Assembly (NCBI RefSeq): GCF_000350225.1
Contig: NW_005178519.1
Coordinates: 58,944 to 122,943, forward strand
Length of the DNA stretch: 64,000 nucleotides
DNA from: Chondrus crispus
Lineage: Eukaryota > Rhodophyta > Florideophyceae > Gigartinales > Gigartinaceae
Direction of reading: 5' to 3'
Part shown: piece after piece, positions 1-10,353 of the stretch
How the letters are laid out: each line of letters starts with the position of its first letter
Position numbering within the stretch: the first letter of the stretch is position 1
The notes under the pieces: generated by a model
Databases searched by the model: none
Seen by the model: the letters and a program-made list of their open reading frames with translations, nothing else
What the model was told of the DNA's origin: nothing
Translations under genes and position numbers: made by a program

Positions 1-2
1 TT

Positions 3-1430
3 CTTACAGACGATGACGAGGATGACGTCGTCACCTTCCCGACCGAGGGCATTCTCGACATTCTGTTTGATGGTGCTGGCGGCGGCGAGAGAGTGCATGG
101 CGGGTCCATAGCAGGCCGCGCGCGCAACCAAGATCGCGATTACGACGCTGCCGTGGCGCGTATCAAGATCCTCTACTTCGGACTGAATCGCAGTCCTCCA
201 CAAGTCAACGAGAATACTTTTTCGAAAAGGTTTGGAATCCACCGCGAGGGCTTTGACAAAATCTACAGCGCGCTTGCGACAAGACCAGAGTTTGTCCAGA
301 AGACTGACGCTGTTGGAAAGAGAGGAATCCATCCTCTTCAGCGTATCACCGGAGCCTTGCGAGTGTTGCGATATGGTGTGGCATACGATGCTGTTGATGA
401 AATCGTCGCAGTGTCGGAATCGGTGATGGCTCAGACCGTGAAGTCATTCTGCAAAGCTATAGTGCAAGAATTTGGGGCGGAGTATCTACGCGAACCTAAT
501 GAAGATGACCTAATGCGCATACTTGCAGTAATTGAGTCGCGCGGGTTTCCTGGGTGTTTGGGAAGCATCGATTGCCAACACTGGGAGTGGAAGAACTGCC
601 CGGTAGGATGGGCCGGTCAGTTCAAGGGAAAAGAAAAGAAGCCGACCGTAGCGATGGAGGCCATCGCGGATGGCGAACTCTAGATATGGCATCTATCTGT
701 GGGTCATCCTGGGTCCATGAATGATTTGAATATCATGGACAGCTCGCGAACGATGCAGCGAATCCTTGCAGGCGAATCCCCCCTGCGCATACCCTACACC
801 ATCCACGGTACAGCACGTACCTTGCCCTACAACTTGGCAGATGGAATATATCCGCCGTGGGCAATCTTTGTGAAGACTGCAAAGGGCTCAAACGAGCGCA
901 AGGCGAAATGCTTTTCGGCTCATCAGGAGGCGGTCAGGAAGGATGTTGAGCGTGCTTTCGGGGTACTCCTCTCGCAGTATCACATGCTACGACGTCCGTG
1001 TCGTATGTGGGACAAGAACGATGCAATGGACGTACTGCGCGCCTGTGTAGTACTACACAACATGTATTGCGAGGCGCGACGTGACAACTACAATGTCCCT
1101 CTGTACGCGCGCGCTACATCTAGTGAGCCATTCATCAGCGCAGTTCAATTCGCTCCTGACGCCGACGTCGACTTCCGCTGGGAAAACTCGGCGTCCGTCA
1201 GCAATTTAGCTCCTGCCGGAACATGGGCCGCGCTTGCTGCAGCTCGACGTGCAGAATCAGAATCAGAGGTCGCGCACTTCGAGCTGCGTTACGATCTAGA
1301 GCAACATCTTTGGCGTTGGAAAGACGCGGTGAGGCTGGCGCTTGGGGCACACGAGCGGGATAAAACGTATGACGGTGGAAGGAATTCAGTTGCCGGTCGC
1401 CGCAGTGCGCTGTGTAGAGTTTTGCAGTGA
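3..1430 (+). pseudogene. PIF/Harbinger transposase with one in-frame stop, 5' end off window
   Basis: DDE endonuclease of the Harbinger family, which cuts and moves a DNA transposon. The frame is open from the left edge, so the N-terminus is outside the window. The first catalytic Asp lies in GSIDCQHWEW, the second in GHPGSMNDLN and the Glu in ERAFGVL, followed by the family ending VVLHNMYCE. The frame is broken once, by TAG at 681-683, where relatives usually carry Trp in a GELW-like motif; a single change from TGG would explain it. The same frame continues from 684 to the stop at 1428-1430. No frameshift is seen, so inactivation looks recent, or the stop is an assembly error or read-through. 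A MYB-like gene on the opposite strand (3014-4030) fits the two-gene layout of Harbinger elements. Confidence 0.85.
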
Positions 1431-2337
1431 TGTCACTTTTCCGAGCCGCGTACGTACACGGGCGATCACAACGCCGCCTTCATCCGCGAACCGCGCAGAC
1501 GTCTTTTCGTCGCGACTACCTACACACCGCGCGCTGCGTTTCGCGTCTAGGGTACTGTAGTACCCGCCGGCACCGCGCCACCGCCGTCCCCTGCGTGCGG
1601 CAAATCAACGTGGGTCCCGTACCGCCCGCACCCATCGTGGCCCCACGTCTTGTCACCGGGGACCGTCTTTCCAAAAGGCCGTGCGTCTCCCTGCGAGCGA
1701 GCGCGGCGGCCGTGTCCCATTCGTGGTGCGCGGCGCCGACGTCGGCCCACTCGATGCGCGCGTCGTCGCGTGCGACGAGGAATCCGGCCTCGCCGACGTC
1801 CTGCAGCGCCCAGGTAGATCATGGAGCGCTTGGGGCGGTTGAGTAACTGCATGGAGTGGAGGGGGGGCGGCTGGAGGGGGGGCGGCTGGCGGGGGGGGAC
1901 CTGCGTGCCAAGCGGAGGTCGGACGGCTGGAGGGGACGGCGCTGCGAGTCGGTGCGGCCCAAAAGCGGCGGGGGTCAGAGGCTCTCGGAGCGGGCGCGGC
2001 GGGTTGTCAGCGGGTATGGAGTGGCGCCGGAGTTAGGGGAAGCGCGTGGGGGGGACGTGCGGCGGTGACGTGAGGTCGGCGCGGTGCAGCGCGGCGGCGA
2101 TACGCTGGTGACGTGGCAGGCGATGTAGAAAGAACAGCCAGACCACACCAGACGTAGGGTAGCGCCAAGTGGCCGCGTTACACTCTCTCGCGACTCGAAC
2201 ACGTGGCCACGTCTCGCCAAATGTACGCATCCTTGCCTGTCCATAATCCCTCGCCAACCCGCGCCCTGGCCCTCTCCGGCCCCCGCTTTCCACCCCCCGC
2301 CCCAACACTCCCTTCCCACCCGCCCCACTTCCCCCCG
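1431..2337. other. GC-rich spacer inside the Harbinger region
   Basis: No gene is supported. The stretch is very GC-rich, with a G-rich direct repeat at about 1857-1900 (GGGGGGCGGCTGG-like units). Read on the minus strand, 1550-1852 has a broken frame containing LQDVGEAGFLVARDDARIEW-like text, which could be the decayed 3' end of the F-box fragment next to it. Long frames here may be only an effect of base composition. Confidence 0.4.
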
Positions 2338-3002
2338 TCATCCGCTGCTCCCCTGAAGCGCGCGGACGCCGCGGCAGTGCGCGCCGAGATCTGCGACGAC
2401 GCCGTCGTACGAGCCGTCGACGGCGAACACGAGGATCACGCGCACGGCGCCGCCGGCGACGACGCTGCGTACGCCAACGAGCAGGGCGCGCAGCGTGGCG
2501 CCATGGGGTCGCGCGCCCCACCGCCCACGAATTCTGAGGCCAACGCCCTCCCAGCCGCTGCGGCCCTCCAACACGCACACGGCGGCGCCGACGGCGGCGG
2601 CCACGCGGCCCGCGCGGCCGAGCGTAAGCGCGCCCAGGTCGACGGTGCCGCTCCAGAAGCGGCTGCGCCGCGGCGACAGCACAGCGGGCGTGCGGCCCAG
2701 CCCCATGCGCGCGTCGATGACGTTGACGCAGCGCCCGCCGGCGACGTAGACGGTCTCGCGTTCCGCCAGGTCGTGTAGGGCGACGGCGGCGTGGCAGGGT
2801 GCGGGAAGGCGGTGCGGCGGCGGGGTTGGGGGCGGGCGGCGTTGCGGAGGCGGTACACGTTGCGCCAGAGCGGGGTGTTGGTGGCGGCGAGATGGGCGCG
2901 GAGGACGCGGTGCGTGAGGGAGAGCGAGAGGCGGACCTTTTGCGGGAGCAGGGCGGCGAATTGGGCGAGTATATCCCAAGAGAGCGAGGTCAGAGAGGGG
3001 CG
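2338..3002 (-). pseudogene. broken F-box protein fragment, possible beta-propeller tail
   Basis: Read from about 3002 downwards, one minus-strand frame gives an F-box-like segment: LSWDILAQFAALLPQKVRLS, then a cysteine-poor helix ending in TPLWRNVYR. F-box proteins recruit substrates to SCF ubiquitin ligases through SKP1. Near 2800 the coherent reading moves to another frame, with ETVYVAGGRCVNVIDARMG and RFWSGTVDLGAL, which resembles WD40-type strands. An intron or a frameshift is therefore needed. The segment starts 12 nt after the stop of the MYB-like gene on the same strand and is much richer in GC than its flanks. It could be cargo carried by the transposon, a decayed host gene, or chance frames in GC-rich DNA. 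Confidence 0.35.
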
Positions 3003-3013
3003 AGGCGCCCACT

Positions 3014-4030
3014 TTAATGCTGTGTACTATGCGCCGGCATGGCCAATACATCGACAGAAGCAGCTGAAACTACATCCGGGTCAGAATGACAGCTGGCCCG
3101 CGCAGGTATTGTACGCGAGGTCGGAGAGTTATTTTCCTGTAGTAGGGATTGGATGAGCTTCTGTCGCTTTGTTCGTAGAAAAAGCGCTTTCATCTCCTTG
3201 TCTTCTGATGTCTCGTCTGGCATAGAAATACGAAAGGCGAGCATTGCGTTGGCGTCTTCCATAGCAATACTCTTTCTCTTTATGCTCTCTCCTATAACAC
3301 CCAAGCATTGAACTGCCTGCCTCTGTCGCAGTGCCATCTCTTCATCTGCTTTGGCGGCCTTTCTTCCCTTCATACCGCCTCGCGCCTGACGTGATCGAGG
3401 AGTAGTGGACGGCGGGTCTTCATCGGGAATACCATGGTCACTCTCGCTGCCAGTGACACTGCGTGTGGCATTTCCGGGATCCTCGTTACTGCCACCATTA
3501 CCAATAGAGCCACCATCTTCATTTACATGCCCGTCGCCAAGATCTTGTACGCTGCCTGTAGCAGCGTGCGGTGTATTATTGTACTCGGAATCAACAGTAT
3601 ACTTTGGGTGCTGATGAAGCGCTTTGCATGCTTTGACGTAGACCCATTGATTAACGTCGAAATATTTGAAGTTGCACATGTTCCGTGCCTCTACATTTGT
3701 GGACAACGGATTAAACTCCTTTAAGTGCCGGGCAACTGCCATTGCAAATATGTTGTCTGCGCTCACACCTGTAGGATTGAACCCACGTACCTCTCGTAAA
3801 CTCTTGTTGAACTTGGACACTTCCTTGGATACATCTCCAAACTTCGCTCGAACGGGCTGCTTATCGCGCCTCTTATAGTTTTCATCCATAGAAATGAAGT
3901 TCCTGTGAAGCCCTACGCGGAAGGCATCACTCGTCTGGTCAACGCCGAGCACAGGGTTCTCCGTTGTTGCCACCCACGTCTCAGCCAAGTGACCGAGCTC
4001 TTTGCGCGACCAGTTCGGACCGCGTACCAT
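3014..4030 (-). CDS. MYB/SANT-like protein of Harbinger type
   Basis: Probable second protein of the Harbinger element. Such partners bind the transposon ends and help import the transposase. Near the N-terminus, NWSRKELGHLAETWV begins a MYB/trihelix-like helical domain with spaced Trp residues, continuing through NPVLGVDQTSDAFRVGLH. An acidic, Ser/Thr/Asn-rich linker follows, then a basic helical tail (TKRQKLIQSLLQ). The first ATG is at 4030, giving 338 aa; the frame stays open upstream to about 4210 but without an ATG. It is convergent with the transposase at 3-1430, although a GC-rich block lies between them. It has no internal stop, so it looks better preserved than the transposase. Confidence 0.6.
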   Translation of the reverse strand: MVRGPNWSRKELGHLAETWVATTENPVLGVDQTSDAFRVGLHRNFISMDENYKRRDKQPVRAKFGDVSKEVSKFNKSLREVRGFNPTGVSADNIFAMAVARHLKEFNPLSTNVEARNMCNFKYFDVNQWVYVKACKALHQHPKYTVDSEYNNTPHAATGSVQDLGDGHVNEDGGSIGNGGSNEDPGNATRSVTGSESDHGIPDEDPPSTTPRSRQARGGMKGRKAAKADEEMALRQRQAVQCLGVIGESIKRKSIAMEDANAMLAFRISMPDETSEDKEMKALFLRTKRQKLIQSLLQENNSPTSRTIPARASCHSDPDVVSAASVDVLAMPAHSTQH

Positions 4031-4177
4031 GACTCCAATTGCTGAGGACAGAAGCGCCACGTGAGATCCCGCGGTGTGCACCCCTCCTCGTCGAAGGAGG
4101 TGATTTCGGATGCCTTTTGAGGACCAGCTGTTCTGTTTTTCGCGCGCACATGTAATTACTAGCTGGTTTCCCGCCAC

Positions 4178-5064
4178 CCCAGGTGTTTCTACTGTGAGAT
4201 TTAATCGGAATTAATGGTCGCGCGCCCTAATCAGCTTGCGACGAGCTCGTGGCAAAAATCGCTTTGGGATACATCTCGTTGCAAATCGGCCTGATTTGCC
4301 ACGAGAAAAACTCCAAACGCCGATTTAGAATTCGATTTACGATGCAATTTGCGTTCTTGTGTCGCGGTGGAGACCAAACTTTACCCTGATTTGGTAAATA
4401 TCATATTTGGACCGAATTTGCTGCCGCGGTGGAGATGCTCTTAGGTGAGATGGCGGGAATCGGACAACCAAACTCGCGATGTTACCTATTCTCCTCAATT
4501 CCAGGTTTTGAGGCCTTAATTTTTGATATTTTATATGCCAAAGCCGTTGTTCCGCTATTTGGGGTCTTGTTCCATTTTTAGGGTACAGTACCCTTGGTAC
4601 CCTCGAGTATATAGAGGTGCTCTTAGTGTACGGGACTCGATGTGTGCTGGAAACGTGTAATCCGTGGCCAGCTGTGGGCAGCAAAGCAGAACACATTCGA
4701 TCGTAAAATTCGGAAGAAAGCTCGTCGGAAAACGTGTCGCCCAGCGCGTACCAGCCGGCACTGCAATCTGCGGTTCCACCCTTCCAGCCCGACAGCTTCG
4801 CATACATGTACGGGCCGTCGCTGCCAGCAGAAAACAAGTCATCCGCCCACATCATCGTCTCGCGCAACGCCACCCATCGCGCTCAATTAGTCGAGGGATC
4901 AGCCCGCGCCCCTCCCGGAATCCCTCCCCATCATCTTTGCATCTCAGCGCTGGAGCGCTTCCCGCGACGCCACGGACGCGCCCCCCCTCACCCACGCGGG
5001 CAAGCGCGCCGCCGAGCCATCCCCCCCACTCCCCGCGAAGCGCGTGCGACCGCACCCCGCTCAC
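4178..5064. other. intergenic: Harbinger end region and UBA1 upstream region
   Basis: Contains the probable right end of the Harbinger element (4363-4442) and a short palindrome, GGGTAC-A-GTACCC, at 4581-4593. It then leads into the C-rich upstream region of UBA1. The UBA1 frame is open back to 4891 without an ATG, so an upstream exon is possible. Confidence 0.5.
4363..4442. repeat. putative Harbinger subterminal/terminal repeat
   Basis: The 11-mer CGCGGTGGAGA occurs at 4363-4373 and 4425-4435, the second running into TGCTCTTAG. Read inward it gives CTAAGAGCATCTCCACCGCG, which resembles the GAGCATCTCC-type ends of plant Harbinger elements and MITEs. The matching left end was not found inside the window. 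Confidence 0.35.
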
Positions 5065-8000
5065 ATGGACGACTCGCGCTCCAACTCCGTCAAGATGACC
5101 GACGCCGATGAGATTGACGAGGGCCTCTACTCACGCCAGCTCTATGTCCTGGGCCATGACGCCATGCGCGCCATGCAGAAGTCCGCCCTCCTCATCGTCG
5201 GCTGCGACGGCCTCGGCGTCGAGATTGCCAAGAACGTCATCTTGGCAGGCGTCAAGTCCGTCGCCGTGTACGATCCACACCCGGCCGCTCTGCCCGATCT
5301 CTCGTCCAATTTCTATCTCACGGAAGCTCACGTTTCCGCGAAAACCTCGAGGGCCAAGGCATGTATCAAGGACTTGGTCAGCCTCAACCCTTATGTCAAT
5401 GTTTCGGTATACGATGGCATGCTGAATCTCAATGAACCCGACCGCAACGTCTTCTCATCCTTCGCCGTTGTCGTCATGGTCAATCAGTCACATGCCGCCC
5501 AGAGAGCGGTTGACTCCGTCTGCCATAAGGCGGGAGTCAAGTTTCTTTCAGCTTCTTCGCGAGGAGTCTTCGGCTCCATTTTCTGTGATTTCGGACCCTC
5601 CTTCATCGTCACGGACCCCACTGGCGAGCCGCCTCGCTCGGTAATGATCTCGTCCATCACGAAGGAGAACCCTCCAATCGTCACTTGCCTTGACGAGCAG
5701 CGCCATGATCTTGAATCTGGAGACTATGTCTCGTTCACAGAGGTTCAAGGCATGGTCGAATTAAACGATGGTAAGCCGCACAAGATCAAGGTCCTTGGTC
5801 CGTACACCTTCGCCCTTGAAGAAACCGATATTTCGTCGTTCGCTAATTACGTCCGAGGAGGTTATGCTACTCAGGTCAAGATGCCTGTTACCGTCTCGTT
5901 TAAACCTCTAGGTGATGCTTTTGCCTCTCCAGAGTATGTCATTACAGACTTTGCGAAGATGGACCACATGGACACTGTACACGCCTGCTTTGCTGCTGTC
6001 GATGAGCTACCAGGGGGATCTTTACCGAGGCCCGGTTCTGCAGAGGATGCGGCCACTTTCACGAAACTCCTGAAGCTTCGAGATGGCGAGCCGATTGCGT
6101 CAGTAGCCGAAGCGTTTGCCAGAACTTGCGCAGGTAACATTTCTCCGATCGCAGCTGGGCTGGGCGGTGTGGCCGCACAGGAAGTTCTGAAGGCCATATC
6201 GGGCAAGTTTATGCCGATTCGACAGTTTCTTTACTTTGATAGCATGGAGTGTCTGCCGAATCCATTGCCAAGCGAGGCCGATTGCGCCCCGAAGGGGTCT
6301 CGATATGATGGCCAGATCGCTGTCTTTGGCGCCAAGTTCCAGGAGAAGATCGAGAATCTCAAATACTTCTTGGTTGGGGCAGGTGCCATCGGCTGCGAGA
6401 TGCTCAAGAATTTTGCAATGATGGGTGTGGGTGTTGGTCAAAATGGTGGTGTGATCGTAACCGATATGGATACCATTGAGAAGTCTAACTTGTCTCGTCA
6501 GTTCCTATTCCGTGATACGGACATTGGAAAGCCGAAGAGCATAGCGGCGGCGGGGGCGATTCTGCGAATGAATCCTGCGATGAAGGTGGTTGCACATGAA
6601 ATTCGTGTTGGGCCTGAGACAGAGTCTACCTTCAATGACGACTTTTGGGAGTCTCTGTCGGGTGTTTGCAATGCTCTTGACAATGTTCAAGCTCGTCTCT
6701 ACGTCGATCAGCGTTGTGTCTATTACATGAAGAGTTTGTTAGAAAGCGGAACGTTGGGCACCAAGGGAAACACGCAAGTCATCGTTCCTCATATGACAGA
6801 GAGCTATGGCTCCTCACGTGATCCACCAGAGAAATCCATTCCCATCTGTACGCTAAAGAATTTTCCGTACAGAATTGAGCACACGCTGCAATGGGCAAGA
6901 GACTACTTCGAGGGTGAGTTTAAGACATCTGCGGAAGAGTCAAATTCGTTTCTCAAGAGGGGCCAAGAGTATATGGATGAGCTACGGCGGCAGGGGCCTG
7001 GCACGATGCTGGCCACCCTCGAAATGTTGAATGCTTGTTTATTGGAAGACAGGCCCAATTCCGTTCAGGATTGTGTGGAATGGGCACGCAGGGCTTTCGA
7101 GAAGCTCTTCAATGGAGAGATCCGGCAGCTTCTGCACACTTTCCCGCGCGATAATGTGGATAAGAACGGTGTGCCTTTTTGGTCTGGTACAAAGCGTGCG
7201 CCCAATCCAGTTGAGTTTGATGTCAACAACGAGATGCACTCGGAGTTTATCATTGCGTCAGCGTGTTTGCGAGCGGAGAACTATGGATTGCGAGTTTCCC
7301 ACGCAGATATTGCGCAAATGGGGAAGCAAGCATCCGCGGTCATGATTCCTGAATTTGTGCCGAAATCGGGTGTCAAGATAGCGACAACGGATGCGGAAGC
7401 CAAGGCTCAGATTGATAACCCAGGGGATGCAGACGATGCTCGAATTGAGGAACTCGTGACGAAACTGCTGCACGAAAAGTCTCTCGCCGGCTTCCAAATG
7501 ACGCCTTTGGAATTTGAGAAGGACGATGACTCCAATCATCACATTGATTTTATCACCGCCTGTTCAAATTTGCGCGCGACGAACTATTCTATCGAGACTG
7601 CCGACAGGCATCAGTCCAAGAGAATTGCCGGAAAGATCATCCCAGCAATAGCCACGACCACGGCATTTGTGACAGGCATGGTGTGCGTTGAGTTGTACAA
7701 GCTGGTGCAGATTGGCGTCACAGATATTGCTCAGAACAAGGATGATGGCGCATGGGCTCGACCGAACTCAGATGCCTACTCTGCGGAAAACGAGAAGGCT
7801 ACCGCAAAGACGCTTGAGCTATTCAAGAATGGCTTTGCCAACCTGGCACTCCCATTCTTTGCGTTTTCAGAACCGATGGCTGCTCCCAAGACAGAAATGG
7901 GCCACGGACGGAAATGGACACTCTGGGACAGGTTTGATATCAACGAAGGTCGGGACATTTCTCTCGAAGAATTTTTGAAGTTGTTCAAGGATAGATTCGG

Positions 8001-8229
8001 TCTTGAGATAAGCATGATTTCCTGCGGCGTCAGCATGCTATATTCTTCTTTCACTTCGGCTGCAAAGCTGCGTGAGCGGATGCCTATGCCACTGTCTAAA
8101 GCTGCTGAAACTGTTGGGAAAATGCAGTTTACCGAGTCACAGAAGTATCTCGTTCTTGAGGTCTGCTGCCACGATGATGATGGTGAAGACGTAGAGGTTC
8201 CGTATATTAGATACTGCTTCAAGCATTGA
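5065..8229 (+). CDS. UBA1: ubiquitin-activating enzyme E1
   Basis: Activates ubiquitin with ATP and passes it as a thioester to E2 enzymes, in cytosol and nucleus. From the ATG at 5065 it has 1054 aa, the normal E1 length. The inactive adenylation half begins with [14 protein letters not shown] and carries GLGVEIAKN. The active half has the ATP-binding motif [12 protein letters not shown] near residues 438-450. The catalytic Cys is C595 in [12 protein letters not shown], and the C-terminal ubiquitin-fold region ends the protein. A second in-frame ATG ([11 protein letters not shown]) lies 30 nt downstream. The upstream open frame contains KR-rich text (PLPAKRVRP) that could belong to an N-terminal NLS exon, but there is no ATG there. 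An AATAAA is at 8249-8254, 20 nt after the stop. Confidence 0.97.
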   Translation: MDDSRSNSVKMTDADEIDEGLYSRQLYVLGHDAMRAMQKSALLIVGCDGLGVEIAKNVILAGVKSVAVYDPHPAALPDLSSNFYLTEAHVSAKTSRAKACIKDLVSLNPYVNVSVYDGMLNLNEPDRNVFSSFAVVVMVNQSHAAQRAVDSVCHKAGVKFLSASSRGVFGSIFCDFGPSFIVTDPTGEPPRSVMISSITKENPPIVTCLDEQRHDLESGDYVSFTEVQGMVELNDGKPHKIKVLGPYTFALEETDISSFANYVRGGYATQVKMPVTVSFKPLGDAFASPEYVITDFAKMDHMDTVHACFAAVDELPGGSLPRPGSAEDAATFTKLLKLRDGEPIASVAEAFARTCAGNISPIAAGLGGVAAQEVLKAISGKFMPIRQFLYFDSMECLPNPLPSEADCAPKGSRYDGQIAVFGAKFQEKIENLKYFLVGAGAIGCEMLKNFAMMGVGVGQNGGVIVTDMDTIEKSNLSRQFLFRDTDIGKPKSIAAAGAILRMNPAMKVVAHEIRVGPETESTFNDDFWESLSGVCNALDNVQARLYVDQRCVYYMKSLLESGTLGTKGNTQVIVPHMTESYGSSRDPPEKSIPICTLKNFPYRIEHTLQWARDYFEGEFKTSAEESNSFLKRGQEYMDELRRQGPGTMLATLEMLNACLLEDRPNSVQDCVEWARRAFEKLFNGEIRQLLHTFPRDNVDKNGVPFWSGTKRAPNPVEFDVNNEMHSEFIIASACLRAENYGLRVSHADIAQMGKQASAVMIPEFVPKSGVKIATTDAEAKAQIDNPGDADDARIEELVTKLLHEKSLAGFQMTPLEFEKDDDSNHHIDFITACSNLRATNYSIETADRHQSKRIAGKIIPAIATTTAFVTGMVCVELYKLVQIGVTDIAQNKDDGAWARPNSDAYSAENEKATAKTLELFKNGFANLALPFFAFSEPMAAPKTEMGHGRKWTLWDRFDINEGRDISLEEFLKLFKDRFGLEISMISCGVSMLYSSFTSAAKLRERMPMPLSKAAETVGKMQFTESQKYLVLEVCCHDDDGEDVEVPYIRYCFKH

Positions 8230-8732
8230 TCTATGAGTTCCCAATTCTAATAAAATGCCATGAACAGTGTCTTTGAAACAAGAGTCAGCACAGAAGTCTA
8301 CTGAAGTGGTTGTGCATATCATATCCGATACTTGGTCCTAGAAGCGCTTGGAAATTATTTCCGAAAAAGTGCAGGCTTCGTTGTTTATCGTTTCCGTCGG
8401 AAGCTCGAGCAGCATTGTTTATGTATTTCTCATGCGCAAGCACCACAAACATGTCAGGTCTGTGATATCACCAAACGCAAATTGTAGGAAAAACTTTACT
8501 TGAGATAGATTTAAGGGCTTGTATTGGAACGAATCGGTCGGATGTTGACGAACAAGGCCGAGTTCTTCTCAATTGGGGCTGGGAATGTGGTACTGTGGTA
8601 GGAGTAATCTTCCCTTCAGGCTTTGAACGTGTGAGAGCTGCAATTACCTACAAAACGGGTGCCTCATCGACGTTTGGTGTCGATAACATGGCTTACACAG
8701 CAGCACTAAAGATTACCGCATAATTCCAAATC
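8230..8732. other. convergent intergenic, UBA1 / phycobilisome linker
   Basis: Holds the 3' ends of two convergent genes and the likely UBA1 polyadenylation signal at 8249-8254. I see no other gene or repeat. Confidence 0.6.
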
Positions 8733-10040
8733 TCATTTGACGTACGCCGAGGCCATGGTGCTGCCGTACTTCAAGATAGCCTTTGCTTCTTTGACTTCTT
8801 CCGCGGTGTGCCTCAACTTGGGCTTCATCATTTCCTGGTACATTTGCGAGTCCTTGTACCAGAACTTAGTCCAATTGCCGTACTTGGCATTCCAAGCGAT
8901 TTCCGCATCGCGTATACCTTGCGGAGACGGACTCCAAAAGACACCTGCAGGGAACGACATAACTGGGCCGGCTTGATCCCGGGCGGCATTTTCTCCGCGC
9001 CAGGCCGTTGGCAGGCCCTTCTTAATGCCAACCGACTTAAAGCCCGCGTAATCACCAGTGGGGAGCACGGCCGTCGCCAAGATGCGGTCCGTGGATGTGT
9101 ACGTCCCGTTCAGGGCGCAGATCTTGTTCATATCATTGTTGTACGGATGTCCTCCCCGGAAGTTGACAGCGGGGATGCGAGACTCGCCAAACAGGATATC
9201 GTACTCATCTGAATCCATGTACGAATTGATCTCCGCATTGTATCCCTGCTCGGTGATGATTCTGATGTGCTCGCTCACCTCTTCCTGATTATGGGGGGCG
9301 CGGCCGAGGAAGTGAAGGAAGTTGCATTCGACAAAGCGGGTGTTGCTCGTGGCGTCGAAAAAGCGCTTTCTATAGGCGTTGGAGAGGCCGACCGCGCGCA
9401 CAAACTCCTTCATATTGGCCGTCTCCGTGACGCAGCTAATCGACGTGGCAAGCTCTGCCAGCTCGCTCTCGAACATATTGGCGTTCCCAAGGACGTTTCT
9501 CAAGGCCACCCTGACGCCAACTCTGGCCTCATCGCTCGACCAGCCGGGGCGAGCCCATAGCAAATCGTCCGTGTACGGGTCCATGTTGCGGAAGGTGCCC
9601 TGCTCATTGACTCGGCGATTGGTGGTGTTCGTCTCGCGGCCGACGCGCACGTCGTACGCGGTGGCGTTGTGCCCCTTGGCGTCCGCGCGGAACTCGGCGC
9701 GCGCCGTGGGCGGGTTGTAGAACTTGGGGATGCCCTTCCCTGTGGGCGTCGGCGTCGGCGCTGGCTTGCGCGCGGGCGGCGCCGCGGCAGGCGCCTGTAC
9801 GGTGCGTCCGCCAATGGTGAGCTCCGAGGCCACCGGGTTGGCGGGCGTGGCCGGCGCGCCGTTGCTTTTGCCGAAGTTGGGGAGCGACGGCAGCTTGGGA
9901 AGCTTGATGGCCGAGATGTCGGTGTGGACCGGGGCCTCTGCCCGGCGCGTGGGCCGCGAGGCTACCGGGGTGCTGCGGCCCGTGACGAAGACGCGCGAGG
10001 AGGAGAGCGGGAGCCCGGGCGCGGGGACGAAGGCGGGCAT
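8733..10040 (-). CDS. phycobilisome rod-type linker polypeptide, nuclear-encoded
   Basis: Linker that organises phycobiliprotein discs in the phycobilisome on the plastid thylakoid. The first ATG, at 10040, gives 435 aa; the frame runs a little further upstream only from a TTG. Residues 1-40 (MPAFVPAPGLPLSSSRVF...) look like a red-algal plastid leader with an early Phe. A Pro/Ala-rich spacer runs to about residue 105. The PBS-linker domain spans about 165-290, with WARPGWSSDEARV, FVECNFLHFLGRAP and ITEQGYNAEINSYMDSDEYD as landmarks. A 145-residue tail beyond it has repeated aromatics (WNAKYGNWTKFWYKD). This nuclear gene is the strongest single sign of a red alga. Which rod position it serves cannot be told from sequence. 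Confidence 0.93.
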   Translation of the reverse strand: MPAFVPAPGLPLSSSRVFVTGRSTPVASRPTRRAEAPVHTDISAIKLPKLPSLPNFGKSNGAPATPANPVASELTIGGRTVQAPAAAPPARKPAPTPTPTGKGIPKFYNPPTARAEFRADAKGHNATAYDVRVGRETNTTNRRVNEQGTFRNMDPYTDDLLWARPGWSSDEARVGVRVALRNVLGNANMFESELAELATSISCVTETANMKEFVRAVGLSNAYRKRFFDATSNTRFVECNFLHFLGRAPHNQEEVSEHIRIITEQGYNAEINSYMDSDEYDILFGESRIPAVNFRGGHPYNNDMNKICALNGTYTSTDRILATAVLPTGDYAGFKSVGIKKGLPTAWRGENAARDQAGPVMSFPAGVFWSPSPQGIRDAEIAWNAKYGNWTKFWYKDSQMYQEMMKPKLRHTAEEVKEAKAILKYGSTMASAYVK

Positions 10041-10353
10041 GGTGGACGCGGGTGGGTATGCTGTGGCGCGGGTCGTGGCTGCGGTTGCGGGCAACGTTTG
10101 TCCAAGAGGTTAGGCTGACGGAGACGACAGGAAACGTCAGGCTGGGGACCGAGGGATGAAGGAGACTGGGGCACATCTCAAAAGATCTTGTAACCCTACC
10201 AGCACGAAGGCTCTGCTTTCCTGCCACAGGACCTCGCCGAGCTCTTCGAGATTATACTCATTTCTGTTTACAGAACATTACAGGTTGACCTGTGAAGTTC
10301 ACAGTGTGAACTGCCTACTCCTACTCATGCAGGGCTCCGTCAGTCGGGTGCTC
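10041..10353. other. intergenic between two minus-strand genes
   Basis: About 310 bases holding the promoter/5' leader of the linker gene and the 3' end of the FemAB-like gene. No further gene or repeat is seen. Confidence 0.5.

Noticed and set aside
1547-2328. Long Arg/Gly- and Pro-rich frames on both strands
   Set aside because: Composition is what random GC-rich DNA gives; no domain, start context or homology-like wording beyond the short fragments noted.
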